Assembly (NCBI RefSeq): GCF_013170825.1
Contig: NZ_CP033365.1
Span: 682,001-746,000, forward strand
Reading direction: 5' to 3'
Origin: Mesorhizobium sp. NZP2298
GTDB taxonomy: Bacteria > Pseudomonadota > Alphaproteobacteria > Rhizobiales > Rhizobiaceae
Length of the DNA stretch: 64,000 bases
Positions 1 through 8,761 of this stretch are shown piece after piece (the stretch's first letter is position 1; the number at the start of each line of letters is the position of its first letter). Both the position numbers and the translations under genes were made by a program. The notes beneath the pieces were generated by a model. That model searched no databases, had not been told where the DNA came from, and saw only the letters and a list, made by a program, of their open reading frames with translations.

Positions 1-2
1 AG

Positions 3-269
3 ACCTCGCAGAACCAGCTCGGCACGCTGATCGCGATGGACGCGGCGACCGTGAAGGGCGTGATCGACCGCCTGAAGGCGCGCGGCCTGGTGGAACTCTC
101 CAGGCATGAGGTCGACAAAAGGCGGTTGCTGGTCAATCTGACCGCCGAGGGTCGCGATGCGATCGAACGGCTGATCCCGCTCGCCCGCGAGATCACCAGG
201 GAAACACTGGCGCCGCTCTCGGCCAAGGAGATCGCCACGTTCACAAAGCTGCTGGCGAAGCTGGCGTAG
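3..269 (+). CDS. MarR-family transcriptional regulator, C-terminal part
   Basis: The window opens inside this gene; the reading frame is already open at base 3, so the 5' end is missing. What remains is the recognition helix (about residues 12-28 of the fragment, with MDAATVKGVIDRLKARGLV), the beta-wing with the D-K-R-R signature typical of MarR proteins, and the C-terminal dimerisation helices. MarR proteins are small DNA-binding dimers that usually repress neighbouring genes and respond to small phenolic ligands. It is convergent with the sugar ABC operon, so its target is probably upstream of the window. The family call is firm; the target is unknown. Confidence 0.85.
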   Translation, partial: TSQNQLGTLIAMDAATVKGVIDRLKARGLVELSRHEVDKRRLLVNLTAEGRDAIERLIPLAREITRETLAPLSAKEIATFTKLLAKLA

Positions 270-276
270 GCTGGTC

Positions 277-304
277 CTGCCGGACGCCAATCAGCGCCCG
301 GCAG
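277..304. terminator. Hairpin between convergent genes
   Basis: A 7-bp inverted repeat (CTGCCGG at 277-283 and CCGGCAG at 298-304) lies between the MarR stop and the stop of the convergent ABC binding-protein gene. It has no T-tract, so a terminator role is inferred from position only. Confidence 0.35.
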
Positions 305-316
305 AAGCGTATCGCC

Positions 317-1285
317 TCAGAGTCCGTTGTCCTTCAGCACCTGAGCGGCGTTTTCCTTGGTGATCTTCTCGGTTGGCAGCGTGATGGTCTTTTCGACCTT
401 CTCGCCGTTGAGGAACTTGATCGCCTGGCGCAGGCCTTCGGCACCGGGGGTAACGTAGGTGAAAGTCGCCGTCAGCTCGCCCTTGTTCACCATTTGCACG
501 CCTTCATTGGGCAGGCCGTCAATGCCGATGAACTTGATGTCCTTCTCGCGGCCGACATCCTTGGCGGCGAGATAGGCGCCGTAGGCCATCGGATCGTTGT
601 GGCCGTAAACGAGATCGATCTTCTCGTTGGTTTTCAGCGCGTTGGCCATCAGATTGTAGGCCTGGTCCTGCTTCCAGTCGCCCGACTGCTGGTCGAGCAG
701 ATACTTGATGCCCGGCTCCTTGTCGGTGAATTCATGGAAGCCGTCATGGCGGTCATGCGCCGGCTGGGTGCCCATGCCACCCCAGATCTCGACGACATTG
801 CCGGCCGCCTTGCCCTTGCCGCCGAGCAGTTCGACCGCATACTCGCCTGCCGCGCGCCCGATCAGCTTGTTATCGCCACCGACGAACTGCGTGTAGTCCT
901 TGGTATCGACGTTGCGGTCGAGCACGAAGACCGGAATCTTGGCGTCGATGGCCTGCTGCACGACGCCGGTCAGGCCCGCGGATTCCTTCGGCGACACCAA
1001 CAGCGCGTCGACCTCCTGACGGATCAGGTTCTCGACGTCGGCGACCTGCTTCTCGGTCTTGTCCTCGCCATCGGTGATGATCAGCTCGACCTCGGGATGC
1101 TTGGCGGCTTCGGCAATGATGTCCTTGTTGAACTGGGCGCGCCAGGGCTCGATGGTCGTCACCTGCGAGAAGCCGATCTTCCACTTCTTGTCCTGGGCGA
1201 AGGCATTGCCGGTCGAAAGCAGCGCGGTGGTGGTCAGCAATGCCGCGCCGAGTGCGGCAAGCTTCAGCATGTCACGTCGTTTCAT
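317..1285 (-). CDS. Sugar ABC transporter, periplasmic substrate-binding protein
   Basis: This 322-residue protein is a type I periplasmic binding protein of the ribose/galactose class (peripla_BP_4), which delivers a sugar to the membrane permease. The N-terminus carries a signal peptide ending near A30 (AFA|QD). It contains KRRDMLKL, which resembles a twin-arginine motif, so export could be by Tat rather than Sec. Family landmarks include the N-terminal strand KIGFSQ, the hinge-region VDALLVSP and FIGIDGLPNEG near the C-terminal lobe. It is the last gene of a three-gene operon in the order ATPase, permease, binding protein, and its ATG overlaps the permease stop by 4 bases. The sugar cannot be told from sequence; YtfQ-like (galactofuranose) or ribose-type proteins are the nearest I recognise. 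Confidence 0.9.
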   Translation of the reverse strand: MKRRDMLKLAALGAALLTTTALLSTGNAFAQDKKWKIGFSQVTTIEPWRAQFNKDIIAEAAKHPEVELIITDGEDKTEKQVADVENLIRQEVDALLVSPKESAGLTGVVQQAIDAKIPVFVLDRNVDTKDYTQFVGGDNKLIGRAAGEYAVELLGGKGKAAGNVVEIWGGMGTQPAHDRHDGFHEFTDKEPGIKYLLDQQSGDWKQDQAYNLMANALKTNEKIDLVYGHNDPMAYGAYLAAKDVGREKDIKFIGIDGLPNEGVQMVNKGELTATFTYVTPGAEGLRQAIKFLNGEKVEKTITLPTEKITKENAAQVLKDNGL

Positions 1286-2601
1286 TTCTTGTTTCCTCCG
1301 AGATTGAGAGACGGGGTCTCTTGTGGCGGCCGCTTGGCTGCGGCCGTTTCCTTGCGCGCCGGTTGCCCGCCGGGCAGGCGCAGATAGGCCAGGAGATCGC
1401 CGGCATTGCGCTCCTGCACGAGCACGGTGCCGATGATGATCATCCCCTTCAGCACCAGCTGTAGATTCGAATTGATGTTGTGGAGCTGCAGTATGTTGGA
1501 GAGCAGCCCGAAGATCAGCACGCCGCAGAACGTGCCGATCAGGCTGCCGCGTCCGCCCATCAGGCTGGTGCCGCCGATGACCACGGCGGCGATTGCGTCG
1601 AGCTCCAGCCCGGCGCCGGCATCGGGCTTGCCTTGCCGGTACTGCGCGACATAGAGCACCGCGGCGATGCCGGCGAGCAGGCCGGAGACGGCATAGGTCG
1701 CGATCTTGACGCGGCCGGCGGCGATGCCGGAAAGCCGTGCCGCCTCCTCATTGCCGCCGATGGCATAGACATAGCGGCCGAACGGCGTGAAGCGCAGCAC
1801 GGCGCCATAGATCAGGATGGCGCCGAGGAAGAACAGGCCGGGCATCGGGATGACGCCGAACACCAGCGAGCGCAGCATCTCGAAATCGGCGGTGGCGTTC
1901 GAGCCGGTATAGACCGGCAGCACGGCATTGTTCTGGCCGGCGGTGAGCCGGGCGATACCGAGCGCCGTGACCATCATCGCCAGCGTGACGATGAAGGGCT
2001 GCAGCCGCCCGGCAACGATGATGAAGCCGTTGATGGCGCCGAACAGCAGGCCGACGCAGGGCGCCACCAAAAGCACACCGAGCACGCCGAATTTGGGCTC
2101 GATCTGCGGCAGCAGGTACCATAGCGACAGGCAGCACAGGACCACGCCGACAATTGCCGGCGTGACCAGGCCGCGAACGCTGTCCAGCCTCACATCCCGC
2201 GCGGCGGCATCCGGACCGGCACGGGATTTTTCCACGTTGAGGAAAATGAAGCGAGTGACGACGAAGCCAAGGCAAAGCGCCACCAGCGCGACGGTCGGCA
2301 CGCCCAGCACGACACCCGGCGTAACACCCGGTACCGTCAGCAGCATGGCGCAGACCACCGAGCAGATGGCCATCAGCGAGCCGACGGAAAGATCGATACC
2401 GCCGGTGATGATCACCGCCGTCATGCCGGTGGCGATCAGTCCGGTGGTCGACACCTGGCGCAGCACGTCGAGCAGATTGCCGTAGGACAGGAAGATGTTG
2501 TTGCCCTTGGAACTCACCGGCGAGCCGAGCACGCCGATCAGGAATATGGCGATCAGGCCCCAATAGAGCTTGGTGCGGGACAGGAGTTTCAGGGCAGTCA
2601 T
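1282..2601 (-). CDS. Sugar ABC transporter permease (RbsC type), elongated
   Basis: Inner-membrane permease of the BPD_transp_2 / RbsC family. The start is the ATG at 2601, which overlaps the ATPase stop as ATGA; the frame stays open upstream, but that part would lie inside the ATPase gene and looks like shadow sequence. The family signature G-G-I-D-L-S-V-G-S lies near residue 70 and the conserved AVVIGGTSLMGGRGSLIGT segment near the C-terminus. At 439 residues it is much longer than RbsC (about 320). Part of the excess is an extra segment at about residues 95-175, with a hydrophilic stretch (about 120-145) flanked by two further membrane spans. The C-terminus ends in a basic, Pro/Ala-rich tail. 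Confidence 0.9.
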   Translation of the reverse strand: MTALKLLSRTKLYWGLIAIFLIGVLGSPVSSKGNNIFLSYGNLLDVLRQVSTTGLIATGMTAVIITGGIDLSVGSLMAICSVVCAMLLTVPGVTPGVVLGVPTVALVALCLGFVVTRFIFLNVEKSRAGPDAAARDVRLDSVRGLVTPAIVGVVLCCLSLWYLLPQIEPKFGVLGVLLVAPCVGLLFGAINGFIIVAGRLQPFIVTLAMMVTALGIARLTAGQNNAVLPVYTGSNATADFEMLRSLVFGVIPMPGLFFLGAILIYGAVLRFTPFGRYVYAIGGNEEAARLSGIAAGRVKIATYAVSGLLAGIAAVLYVAQYRQGKPDAGAGLELDAIAAVVIGGTSLMGGRGSLIGTFCGVLIFGLLSNILQLHNINSNLQLVLKGMIIIGTVLVQERNAGDLLAYLRLPGGQPARKETAAAKRPPQETPSLNLGGNKK

Positions 2602-4226
2602 GCGGCTGGTCTCGATAGGGTCCGGCGGGGTGCGGCGAGGCGCATGATGGCCTCTTCGCTTGCCGCGTCGCGGGAAAGAATGCCGGTCTGGCGGCCGTCG
2701 GCCATCACCAGGATACGATCCGAGAGATGCAGCAATTCCGGCAATTCGGAACTGATGACCGCGATGGCCAGGCCATCGCGCGCCAACTGGAAGATGAGGT
2801 CGTAGATCTCGCGCTTGGCGCCGACATCGATGCCGCGCGTCGGCTCGTCCAGCAAAAGCACGCGCGGCCTGGTCGCCAGCCACTTGCCGATGACGACCTT
2901 CTGCTGGTTGCCGCCCGACAGCGTGCCGGCGGGCTGATCGATGTCCTGGCAGCGTATGCCGAGTGCCTTGACCGCCTGCCGCGCCAGCCCCTGCTCGCCG
3001 GCCAGCGAGCGGATGCCGAAGCGTGCCAGCGACCCGACCAGCGGCAGCGCGACATTGTCCGTGATCGAGGCCTGCAGGTGCAGGCCTTGCGTCTTGCGGT
3101 CCTCGGTGACCAGCGCGATGCCCAGCCGCCTGGCGTCGCGCGGCGAGCGGATGTTCACGGACCGGCCGTCGAGTTGAATCTCGCCGCCGGCACGGCCATC
3201 GCCCGAGCCGAAGATCGCTTCCATGATCTCGGTGCGGCCCGAGCCTAGAAGGCCGCCTATGCCGAGGATTTCGCCGGCGGCCAGATCGAAGCTGACGCCG
3301 TCGATCACCTGGCGCCAGCCCTGGCGGTCGGGCTTCGACAGCGACAGATTGCCGACCGAAAGCACGGTTCGGCCGCCGGGATTCCGCTCTTCTTGGGAGG
3401 ATGCGAGCAGGTTCCGTCCGACCATCGCCGAAATGATGGCATTCTCGTCAAGCTCGGCCATCGGCCGCGTCAGCACATGGCGCCCGTCACGGAATACCGT
3501 GACGCGGCCGGCCAGATGCATCACCTCGTCGATGCGGTGCGAGATGTAGACGATGGCGACGCCGCCTTCGGCAAGCTGGCGGATGATGCGGAACAGCCGC
3601 TGGCATTCGGCGGGCGAAAGCGCCGAGGTCGGCTCGTCCATGATCAGGATGCGCGCCGACATCGACAGCGCCTTGGCGATTTCGACCAGTTGTTGTTCGC
3701 CGACGCGCAGGGCGCCGACGCGCGCTTCCGGGTCGAGTTCGATGCCAAGCCGCTGCAGGAGGGCGGCCGCCGCACGGCTGCTCGCCTTGCGGTCGACGAT
3801 CAGCCCGGCGATCAGTTTTTCGCGGCCGAGGAAGATGTTGTCGGCGACACTGAGTTCCGGCACCAGGTTAAGCTCCTGGTGGATGATGGCGATGCCGGCA
3901 TCCTCGGCGTCGCGCACGCCGGCGAAGCTGACCGGCCTTCCATCGACGCTGACCGTGCCTTCGTAGCCGGTATAGACGCCGGAGAGGATCTTCATCAGCG
4001 TCGACTTGCCGGCGCCGTTCTCGCCCATCAGGGCATGGACCTCGCCACGCCGCAATTCGAAGCCGACATCGACCAGGGCGGCGATGCCGCCGAAGCTCTT
4101 GGAAATGCGCTCGGCGCTCAGGACGACATTGGAATGGTCCGCCGCCGCGGCATGCCCATGGGCGATGGAACCTCTGTGCTCCATGACAATGGCGGCCTCC
4201 CTTCCGTCCTCGTCAATCTCATCCAA
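2598..4226 (-). CDS. Sugar ABC transporter ATP-binding protein (RbsA/MglA type)
   Basis: Tandem ATPase of 542 residues with two ABC domains, as usual for RbsA/MglA. The first domain has Walker A GENGAGKST, a signature region around LRVGEQQLVEIAKAL and Walker B ILIMDEPTSAL. The second has the degenerate Walker A GLLGSGRTE, signature LSGGNQQKV and Walker B LLLDEPTRGIDVG. It powers uptake of the sugar captured by the downstream binding protein. The first 30 or so residues are not conserved in this family, so the true start may be the inner ATG after VMEHRG. It is the first gene of the operon and is divergent from the LacI-type regulator, with operator-like palindromes in between. Confidence 0.92.
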   Translation of the reverse strand: MDEIDEDGREAAIVMEHRGSIAHGHAAAADHSNVVLSAERISKSFGGIAALVDVGFELRRGEVHALMGENGAGKSTLMKILSGVYTGYEGTVSVDGRPVSFAGVRDAEDAGIAIIHQELNLVPELSVADNIFLGREKLIAGLIVDRKASSRAAAALLQRLGIELDPEARVGALRVGEQQLVEIAKALSMSARILIMDEPTSALSPAECQRLFRIIRQLAEGGVAIVYISHRIDEVMHLAGRVTVFRDGRHVLTRPMAELDENAIISAMVGRNLLASSQEERNPGGRTVLSVGNLSLSKPDRQGWRQVIDGVSFDLAAGEILGIGGLLGSGRTEIMEAIFGSGDGRAGGEIQLDGRSVNIRSPRDARRLGIALVTEDRKTQGLHLQASITDNVALPLVGSLARFGIRSLAGEQGLARQAVKALGIRCQDIDQPAGTLSGGNQQKVVIGKWLATRPRVLLLDEPTRGIDVGAKREIYDLIFQLARDGLAIAVISSELPELLHLSDRILVMADGRQTGILSRDAASEEAIMRLAAPRRTLSRPAA

Positions 4227-4236
4227 ACGCTATTCT

Positions 4237-4244
4237 AAACGTTT
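4237..4244. promoter_or_regulatory. LacI-type operator O1 (AAACGTTT core)
   Basis: The palindrome AAACGTTT has the central CG and flanking A/T typical of LacI/PurR-family operators. It lies just upstream of the ABC ATPase start and about 105 bp from a longer copy next to the regulator start. A half-site CCAAACGCT lies at 4223-4231. Confidence 0.7.
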
Positions 4245-4341
4245 CGATACTGTCAAGCCGCTATCTGATAACGCAGGATTGACCCTTTTCAATTCTTGCG
4301 AAAAACCTTGATATTCCGTAGGTATAGCGAATAGACACCGG

Positions 4342-4353
4342 CGAAACGTTTCG
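4342..4353. promoter_or_regulatory. LacI-type operator O2 (perfect 12-bp palindrome CGAAACGTTTCG)
   Basis: CGAAACGTTTCG is a perfect palindrome sharing the AAACGTTT core of the site at 4237. It ends 3 bases before the proposed ATG of the regulator, so bound repressor would cover the ribosome-binding region or the transcription start. Autorepression is the natural reading. Confidence 0.8.
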
Positions 4354-4356
4354 AAA

Positions 4357-5424
4357 ATGGCAGCATCCAAGCGGACGAGACAGCGAAAATCGACGGCGCC
4401 GACCATGCTGCATGTGGCGGAAGCGGCGCGTGTCTCGGTCGCCACCGTGTCGGCGCTGATCAACGGCACGGCGACCGTCAGCCCTGAACTCAGCCAGCGC
4501 ATCGAGCAGGCGATCCGCGATATCGGCTACAAGCGCAATGCGATCGCCCGCAGCCTGAAAATGGGCACGACGCGCACCATCGGCCTGACCGTGCCACACA
4601 TCACCAATCCGTTCTTCACCGATGTCGTCTCGGTCATCCAGCAGGCCTTCGACCGCGCCGGCTATGCCGTCATGCTTTGCTGCACGGACGAGGATCTGAA
4701 CACCCAGGACGACCAGATCAGGCTCTTGCTCGACCGCATGGTCGACGGGCTGATCGTGGCGCGTGTCGGCGACGGCGCGATCCTCAAGGGGATCGTCGAC
4801 GACGCCAATGTGCCCGTCGTGCTGCTGGACCGCATCTGCGAGGGCGTCGATACCGATGCGGTGGTGCTCGACAACCAGCGCGCCGTGTTCGACGCCATCA
4901 CCTACCTGATCAATCTCGGCCACCGGCGCATCGGCTACATCACCGGCACGTCCGATATTTCGCCCATGCACGACCGTATGACCGGATACCGCGAGGCGCT
5001 TAGGGCGGCCGGCCTGCCGGTGGTCGAGGAACTGGTTCGCTCCGGCAATTTCCATGAGATCGACGGCTACAACGCGACCATGCAGCTGCTGTCGCTGCAC
5101 AATCGGCCAAGCGCGATCTTCTCGGCCAACAACCCGATGGTGATCGGCACCATGAAGGCGATACGCGACATCGGCCTGTCCTGCCCGGAGGATATTTCGG
5201 TCGCCTGTTTCGACGATTTTCCGTGGTCCGACGTGTTCCAGCCGCAACTGACCACGGTGGCGCAACCGGTGCAGGCGATCGGCGAACAGGCGGCCAATCT
5301 GTTGCTCGACCGCCTTGCCGGCAACCGGGACGCGCCACCGCGCAAGCTGGTGCTCAAGGGCCGGCTGATGATCCGCAATTCGTGCCGGCCGCTCGGAGCA
5401 ATCGCGCAGAGCGTGAGCGCCTGA
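4357..5424 (+). CDS. LacI-family transcriptional regulator of the sugar ABC operon
   Basis: Repressor of 355 residues: an N-terminal LacI helix-turn-helix (about residues 17-65, with SVATVSALINGTATVSPEL and the hinge region RNAIARSLKMG) followed by a periplasmic-binding-protein-like sensor domain (from about residue 72, RTIGLTVPHITNPFFTDVV). LacI regulators release DNA or bind it on sensing the transported sugar or its derivative. It is divergent from the ABC operon, and palindromic operators flank both starts. No Shine-Dalgarno precedes the ATG at 4357 because the operator sits there. The inner ATG at 4405 would start directly at the HTH (MLHVAEAARVSV) and is a real alternative. The 3' end is convergent with the phosphatase, 15 bp away. 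Confidence 0.92.
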   Translation: MAASKRTRQRKSTAPTMLHVAEAARVSVATVSALINGTATVSPELSQRIEQAIRDIGYKRNAIARSLKMGTTRTIGLTVPHITNPFFTDVVSVIQQAFDRAGYAVMLCCTDEDLNTQDDQIRLLLDRMVDGLIVARVGDGAILKGIVDDANVPVVLLDRICEGVDTDAVVLDNQRAVFDAITYLINLGHRRIGYITGTSDISPMHDRMTGYREALRAAGLPVVEELVRSGNFHEIDGYNATMQLLSLHNRPSAIFSANNPMVIGTMKAIRDIGLSCPEDISVACFDDFPWSDVFQPQLTTVAQPVQAIGEQAANLLLDRLAGNRDAPPRKLVLKGRLMIRNSCRPLGAIAQSVSA

Positions 5425-5439
5425 ACGACGCGTGTTGGA

Positions 5440-6234
5440 TCAGGGCTTGAACACTCCCGAACAAAGCGCCTGCAGTTTCGAAAAGACGCCCTTGCCGCCT
5501 GATATGACCTGTGTCCCGCTTTGCAGCACAGTCTTGCGATCCGCCTTCAGAACGGTACCGCCGGCCTCCTCGATCAACAGCATGCCGGCCAGGCAGTCCC
5601 AGGCGTTCATGTGCTCTTCCACATAACCAAGCAGCCGGCCCGAGGCCACATAGGCCAGCATCAGGGCGCCAGACGCGTTGCGGAAGAAGACACCGCCTTC
5701 GGCGAGGATCTTCTTGATCAGCACGGCGATGTTCTCGGCCTCGGCCCGGTTCGAGAATCCGGTCCCCACCGACCCTTCTTCCAGGCTGGTCGCCGCGCTT
5801 GCCTTGATCGGCCGGCCGTTGACGAAGGCGCCGCCATCGAGCCTGCCGTGAAACGTCTCGCCGGTCGACGGCTCGTGGATGACGCCGACGACCGTCTCCC
5901 CGTCCCGGGCGCAAGCGATCACAACGCACCAGGCCGGAATGCCGCGCACGAAATTGGCGGTGCCGTCGATGGGATCGATGACCCAGACATGGCCTGTCGA
6001 GCCGGCAACGGAGGCATGTTCCTCGCCGACGATGCCGTCTTGCGGATAGTCGGCGGCGATTGCAGCGCGGATGAACAGCTCGACCTCGCGGTCGGCTTGC
6101 GAGACCAGGTCCTGATGGCCCTTGCTCTCGATGGTCAGGCTCTCCAGATCGCGGAAATATCCGAGCCCGAGGTCACCGGCGCGCCGCGCCAGATCGATGG
6201 CAAACCGCTCGCGCGTTTCATGGTCGTTTTTCAA
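5440..6234 (-). CDS. Inositol monophosphatase-family protein
   Basis: Mg-dependent phosphomonoesterase of the inositol monophosphatase superfamily (also FBPase, CysQ or HisN-type). The metal-site motifs are in order: GEEHAS (about 62), DPIDGTANF (about 83) and WDCLAGMLLIEEAGG (about 210). I place the start at the TTG at 6234 (264 residues, the usual family length). The in-frame ATG at 6357 would add 41 residues that run through a dispersed palindromic repeat. No strong ribosome site is seen. Substrate is open: inositol phosphate, histidinol phosphate or another sugar phosphate. It is convergent with the LacI-type regulator. Confidence 0.85.
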   Translation of the reverse strand: MKNDHETRERFAIDLARRAGDLGLGYFRDLESLTIESKGHQDLVSQADREVELFIRAAIAADYPQDGIVGEEHASVAGSTGHVWVIDPIDGTANFVRGIPAWCVVIACARDGETVVGVIHEPSTGETFHGRLDGGAFVNGRPIKASAATSLEEGSVGTGFSNRAEAENIAVLIKKILAEGGVFFRNASGALMLAYVASGRLLGYVEEHMNAWDCLAGMLLIEEAGGTVLKADRKTVLQSGTQVISGGKGVFSKLQALCSGVFKP

Positions 6235-6304
6235 GGGAAGTTTCCGATCCGTGGAAGAAACCCGCCCATAGCAAAACGGCGGTGCCCGCAACAGTGCCTG
6301 CCAA

Positions 6305-6348
6305 GCAGGTTCCGTAAAAGTGTCCCGCGGTTTGCGGCAAGAACCTGC
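6305..6348 (-). repeat. Dispersed palindromic repeat, type A, copy 1
   Basis: A 44-base element bounded by GCAGGTTC...GAACCTGC ends, with a partly self-complementary interior. A second copy at 24669-24712 matches at most positions. On the minus strand it reads toward the phosphatase gene and ends about 70 bases before its start, the same orientation and nearly the same distance as copy 2 from its downstream gene. Confidence 0.8.
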
Positions 6349-6410
6349 GGCAAACAAAGAAACTTAAGCAGACGACGCGTTGGCGAAGCCGGCGGAGTCT
6401 GCCTAGAAGA

Positions 6411-7412
6411 TCACGCCGCCTGCAAAAGCGACTTGTGAGCCTCAGCCAAAATCTCGAAGGAGCGCACCCGCGCCGCATGATCAAATATCTGCGCGGTGAC
6501 CATCAGCTCGTCGGCACCGGTGCGGCGCACGAAGGCATCGATGCCTTGCCGGACCGTTTCGGGAGAGCCGACGACGGCGCAGGACAGCGCCTGGCCGAGC
6601 ATGGTCTTGGCCATCGGGTCGAGATCGCGGTCATAGTTCTCGACGGGCGGCGGCAATCTTCCCGGCTTGCCGGTGCGCAGGTTGACGAAGGCCTGCTGCA
6701 GCGAGGTGAACAGCAGACGCGCCTCGGCATCGGTAGGTGCCGCAAAGACATTGAGGCCGAGCATGACATGCGGCTTGTCGAGTTGCTCCGACGGCTGGAA
6801 GCGAGAGCGGTAGATGTCCAGCGCATGATCGAGCTCCGCCGGCGCGAAATGCGAAGCAAAGGCGTAGGGCAGACCGAGCATGGCGGCGAGCTGCGCGCCA
6901 TAGAGGCTTGAGCCGAGAATCCAGATCGGCACGGTCTGGCCTTCGCCCGGCACGGCGCGCAGGCGCTGGCCTTCCTCCGCGGGGAGGAAATAGCCCATCA
7001 GCTCGACGACATCCTGCGGAAAATTGTCGACGCCGGCCTCCAGGTTGCGGCGCAAAGCGCGCGCGGTGTTCATGTCGGTGCCGGGGGCTCGGCCGAGCCC
7101 CAGATCGATGCGGCCGGGAAACAGGGCTGCCAGCGTGCCGAACTGCTCGGCAATCACCAGCGGCGCATGGTTGGGCAACATAATGCCGCCGGCCCCGACG
7201 CGAATGGTTTTGGTACCGCCGGCGACATGGGCGATGACCACCGATGTGGCGGCGCTGGCGATACCCGGCATGTTGTGATGCTCGGCCAGCCAGTAGCGCT
7301 TGTAGCCCAGCCGCTCGGCATGGCGGGCAAGATCGAGCGAGTTGGCCAGCGACTGCGAGGCATTGCTGCCTTCGACGATCGGCGACAGGTCGAGAACGGA
7401 CAGTTCGGTCAT
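6411..7412 (-). CDS. LLM-class flavin-dependent oxidoreductase (luciferase-like)
   Basis: Bacterial-luciferase-like TIM-barrel enzyme of 333 residues that would use reduced FMN or F420-type flavin to oxidise an unknown substrate. Landmarks are [25 protein letters not shown] near the N-terminus, [23 protein letters not shown] (about 80-105) and [14 protein letters not shown], all typical of the MsnO8/YvbT-like LLM subgroup. The start is the ATG at 7412 ([12 protein letters not shown]); a further 20 in-frame residues upstream do not look conserved. It reads in the same direction as the AI-2E exporter gene upstream (67 bp) but need not be co-transcribed. No substrate can be assigned. Confidence 0.88.
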   Translation of the reverse strand: MTELSVLDLSPIVEGSNASQSLANSLDLARHAERLGYKRYWLAEHHNMPGIASAATSVVIAHVAGGTKTIRVGAGGIMLPNHAPLVIAEQFGTLAALFPGRIDLGLGRAPGTDMNTARALRRNLEAGVDNFPQDVVELMGYFLPAEEGQRLRAVPGEGQTVPIWILGSSLYGAQLAAMLGLPYAFASHFAPAELDHALDIYRSRFQPSEQLDKPHVMLGLNVFAAPTDAEARLLFTSLQQAFVNLRTGKPGRLPPPVENYDRDLDPMAKTMLGQALSCAVVGSPETVRQGIDAFVRRTGADELMVTAQIFDHAARVRSFEILAEAHKSLLQAA

Positions 7413-7478
7413 GCGTTGGGATCCTGTGTAGAAACCGCATGTAGGATGCGCGTGGCGACGCCGCAAATTCAAAAATAT

Positions 7479-8648
7479 TCAGCCCTTCGCGGGCTCGGTG
7501 TTGGCGGCATCATCGTCCCCCACCATGCCGGTCTGCTGCGCGGCGAGAAAATTGCCGACATGGCCGAGCCCCTCGAAATGGTCGCAGAACACCTTGATAA
7601 CGACCAGCAGCGGCACCGCCATCAAGGCGCCGACGAAACCCCACAGCCACGACCAGAAGGCAATGGCGATGAAGATCGCCACGGCGTTGATCTCCAGGCG
7701 CCTGCCGACCACCATCGGCGTCACGAACTGGCCTTCGACGACATCGCAGAGCAGCACGAAGGCCGGTGCCAGAAGCGCGTATGAAATTGTGTCGAAGCTG
7801 ATCAGCGCCATTACCGCGACCAGCACGATGGTCAGCAGCGCGCCGACATAGGGCAGGAAGTTGAGCAGCGCGGCGGCCACGCCCCAGACCAGCGGGTTGG
7901 GCATGCCGAGCGCCCAAAGGCCAAGGCCGATGACCGTGCCGAGACCGGCATTGATGATGGTGACGGTGAGCAAATAGTGCGAGATCTCGCGCTCGACGTC
8001 ATAGACGACACGCAGCGCCCGCTTCTTTTCCGTGAGGCTGGCGAAGGACTGGATGATCTTCTCGTAGAACATCGTGCCCGAGGCGAGCAGGAACAGCGAC
8101 AGCACGAAGATGATGGTGAGGCTGGTTCCCGCCGCCAGGATGTTGCTGGCGGCGGATGACAGGATGCCCGACTGGGCGACCGCGACTTTCTGAATGCCCG
8201 GCTCCTGTGAGGTCTGGGTCAGTTGTTCGATCTGATGCGAGACCTGCATGATCCTTTCCAGTGGACGCCGCAATTGCGCCAGCCGGTCGGTAAGCTGCTG
8301 GCCGATCGACGAGGTGTTGTTGAGGAGGTCGATGACCGGGCCGCTGAGCAGGTAGCCGGCGCTGGCGAAAACGCAGATCGACAGCAGCACCAGAAGGGTC
8401 GCCGAAACCACTTCGGGAATGCCGCGCTTGCGCAGCAGCCGGACGATCGGTGTCAGTGTCAGCGCCAGCAGGAACGCCAGGATGACCGGCATGAAGAAGG
8501 CACGGCCGAAGTAGAGCGCATAGACGGTCATGAAAATGAAGATGCCGACCAGCAGCGTGCGCATCAGATGCGTATCGGCACGCGCCACGGCGCGCGCTTC
8601 GGCCGCTTCGGCAACGCCCGCGCCCAGCGCGTCGGGTTCGGCTTTCAT
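7479..8648 (-). CDS. AI-2E family transporter (PerM/YhhT type)
   Basis: Integral inner-membrane protein of 389 residues with the AI-2E_transport (UPF0118) fold. It has two N-terminal membrane segments (about residues 30-75), a hydrophilic middle with glutamine-rich stretches (LTQTSQEP), then several C-terminal segments including the conserved PLVWGVAAALLNFLPYVGALL and FVTPMVVGRRLEINAVAIF regions. Members export small solutes or autoinducers, or act as sodium/proton antiporters. The start is supported by GAGGG six bases before the ATG. The real substrate here is not predictable. Confidence 0.88.
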   Translation of the reverse strand: MKAEPDALGAGVAEAAEARAVARADTHLMRTLLVGIFIFMTVYALYFGRAFFMPVILAFLLALTLTPIVRLLRKRGIPEVVSATLLVLLSICVFASAGYLLSGPVIDLLNNTSSIGQQLTDRLAQLRRPLERIMQVSHQIEQLTQTSQEPGIQKVAVAQSGILSSAASNILAAGTSLTIIFVLSLFLLASGTMFYEKIIQSFASLTEKKRALRVVYDVEREISHYLLTVTIINAGLGTVIGLGLWALGMPNPLVWGVAAALLNFLPYVGALLTIVLVAVMALISFDTISYALLAPAFVLLCDVVEGQFVTPMVVGRRLEINAVAIFIAIAFWSWLWGFVGALMAVPLLVVIKVFCDHFEGLGHVGNFLAAQQTGMVGDDDAANTEPAKG

Positions 8649-8761
8649 CTCGGTCCCTCAGCGGTGCACCGCAATTGGTGCAGTCCATCGACCGAAAACG
8701 CTAGCGCGGCTTCAAGGTTCCGTTAGCCGGCAGAGCCTGAGAAGCCGACCCTGCCGTCAGC

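Noticed and set aside
6235..6357. 41-residue N-terminal extension of the inositol-phosphatase-like protein (ATG at 6357)
   Set aside because: The extension runs through the type A palindromic repeat and shows apparent similarity (AGSCRK...EPA) to the extension of the LOG gene only because both contain the repeat. The family starts near the TTG at 6234.
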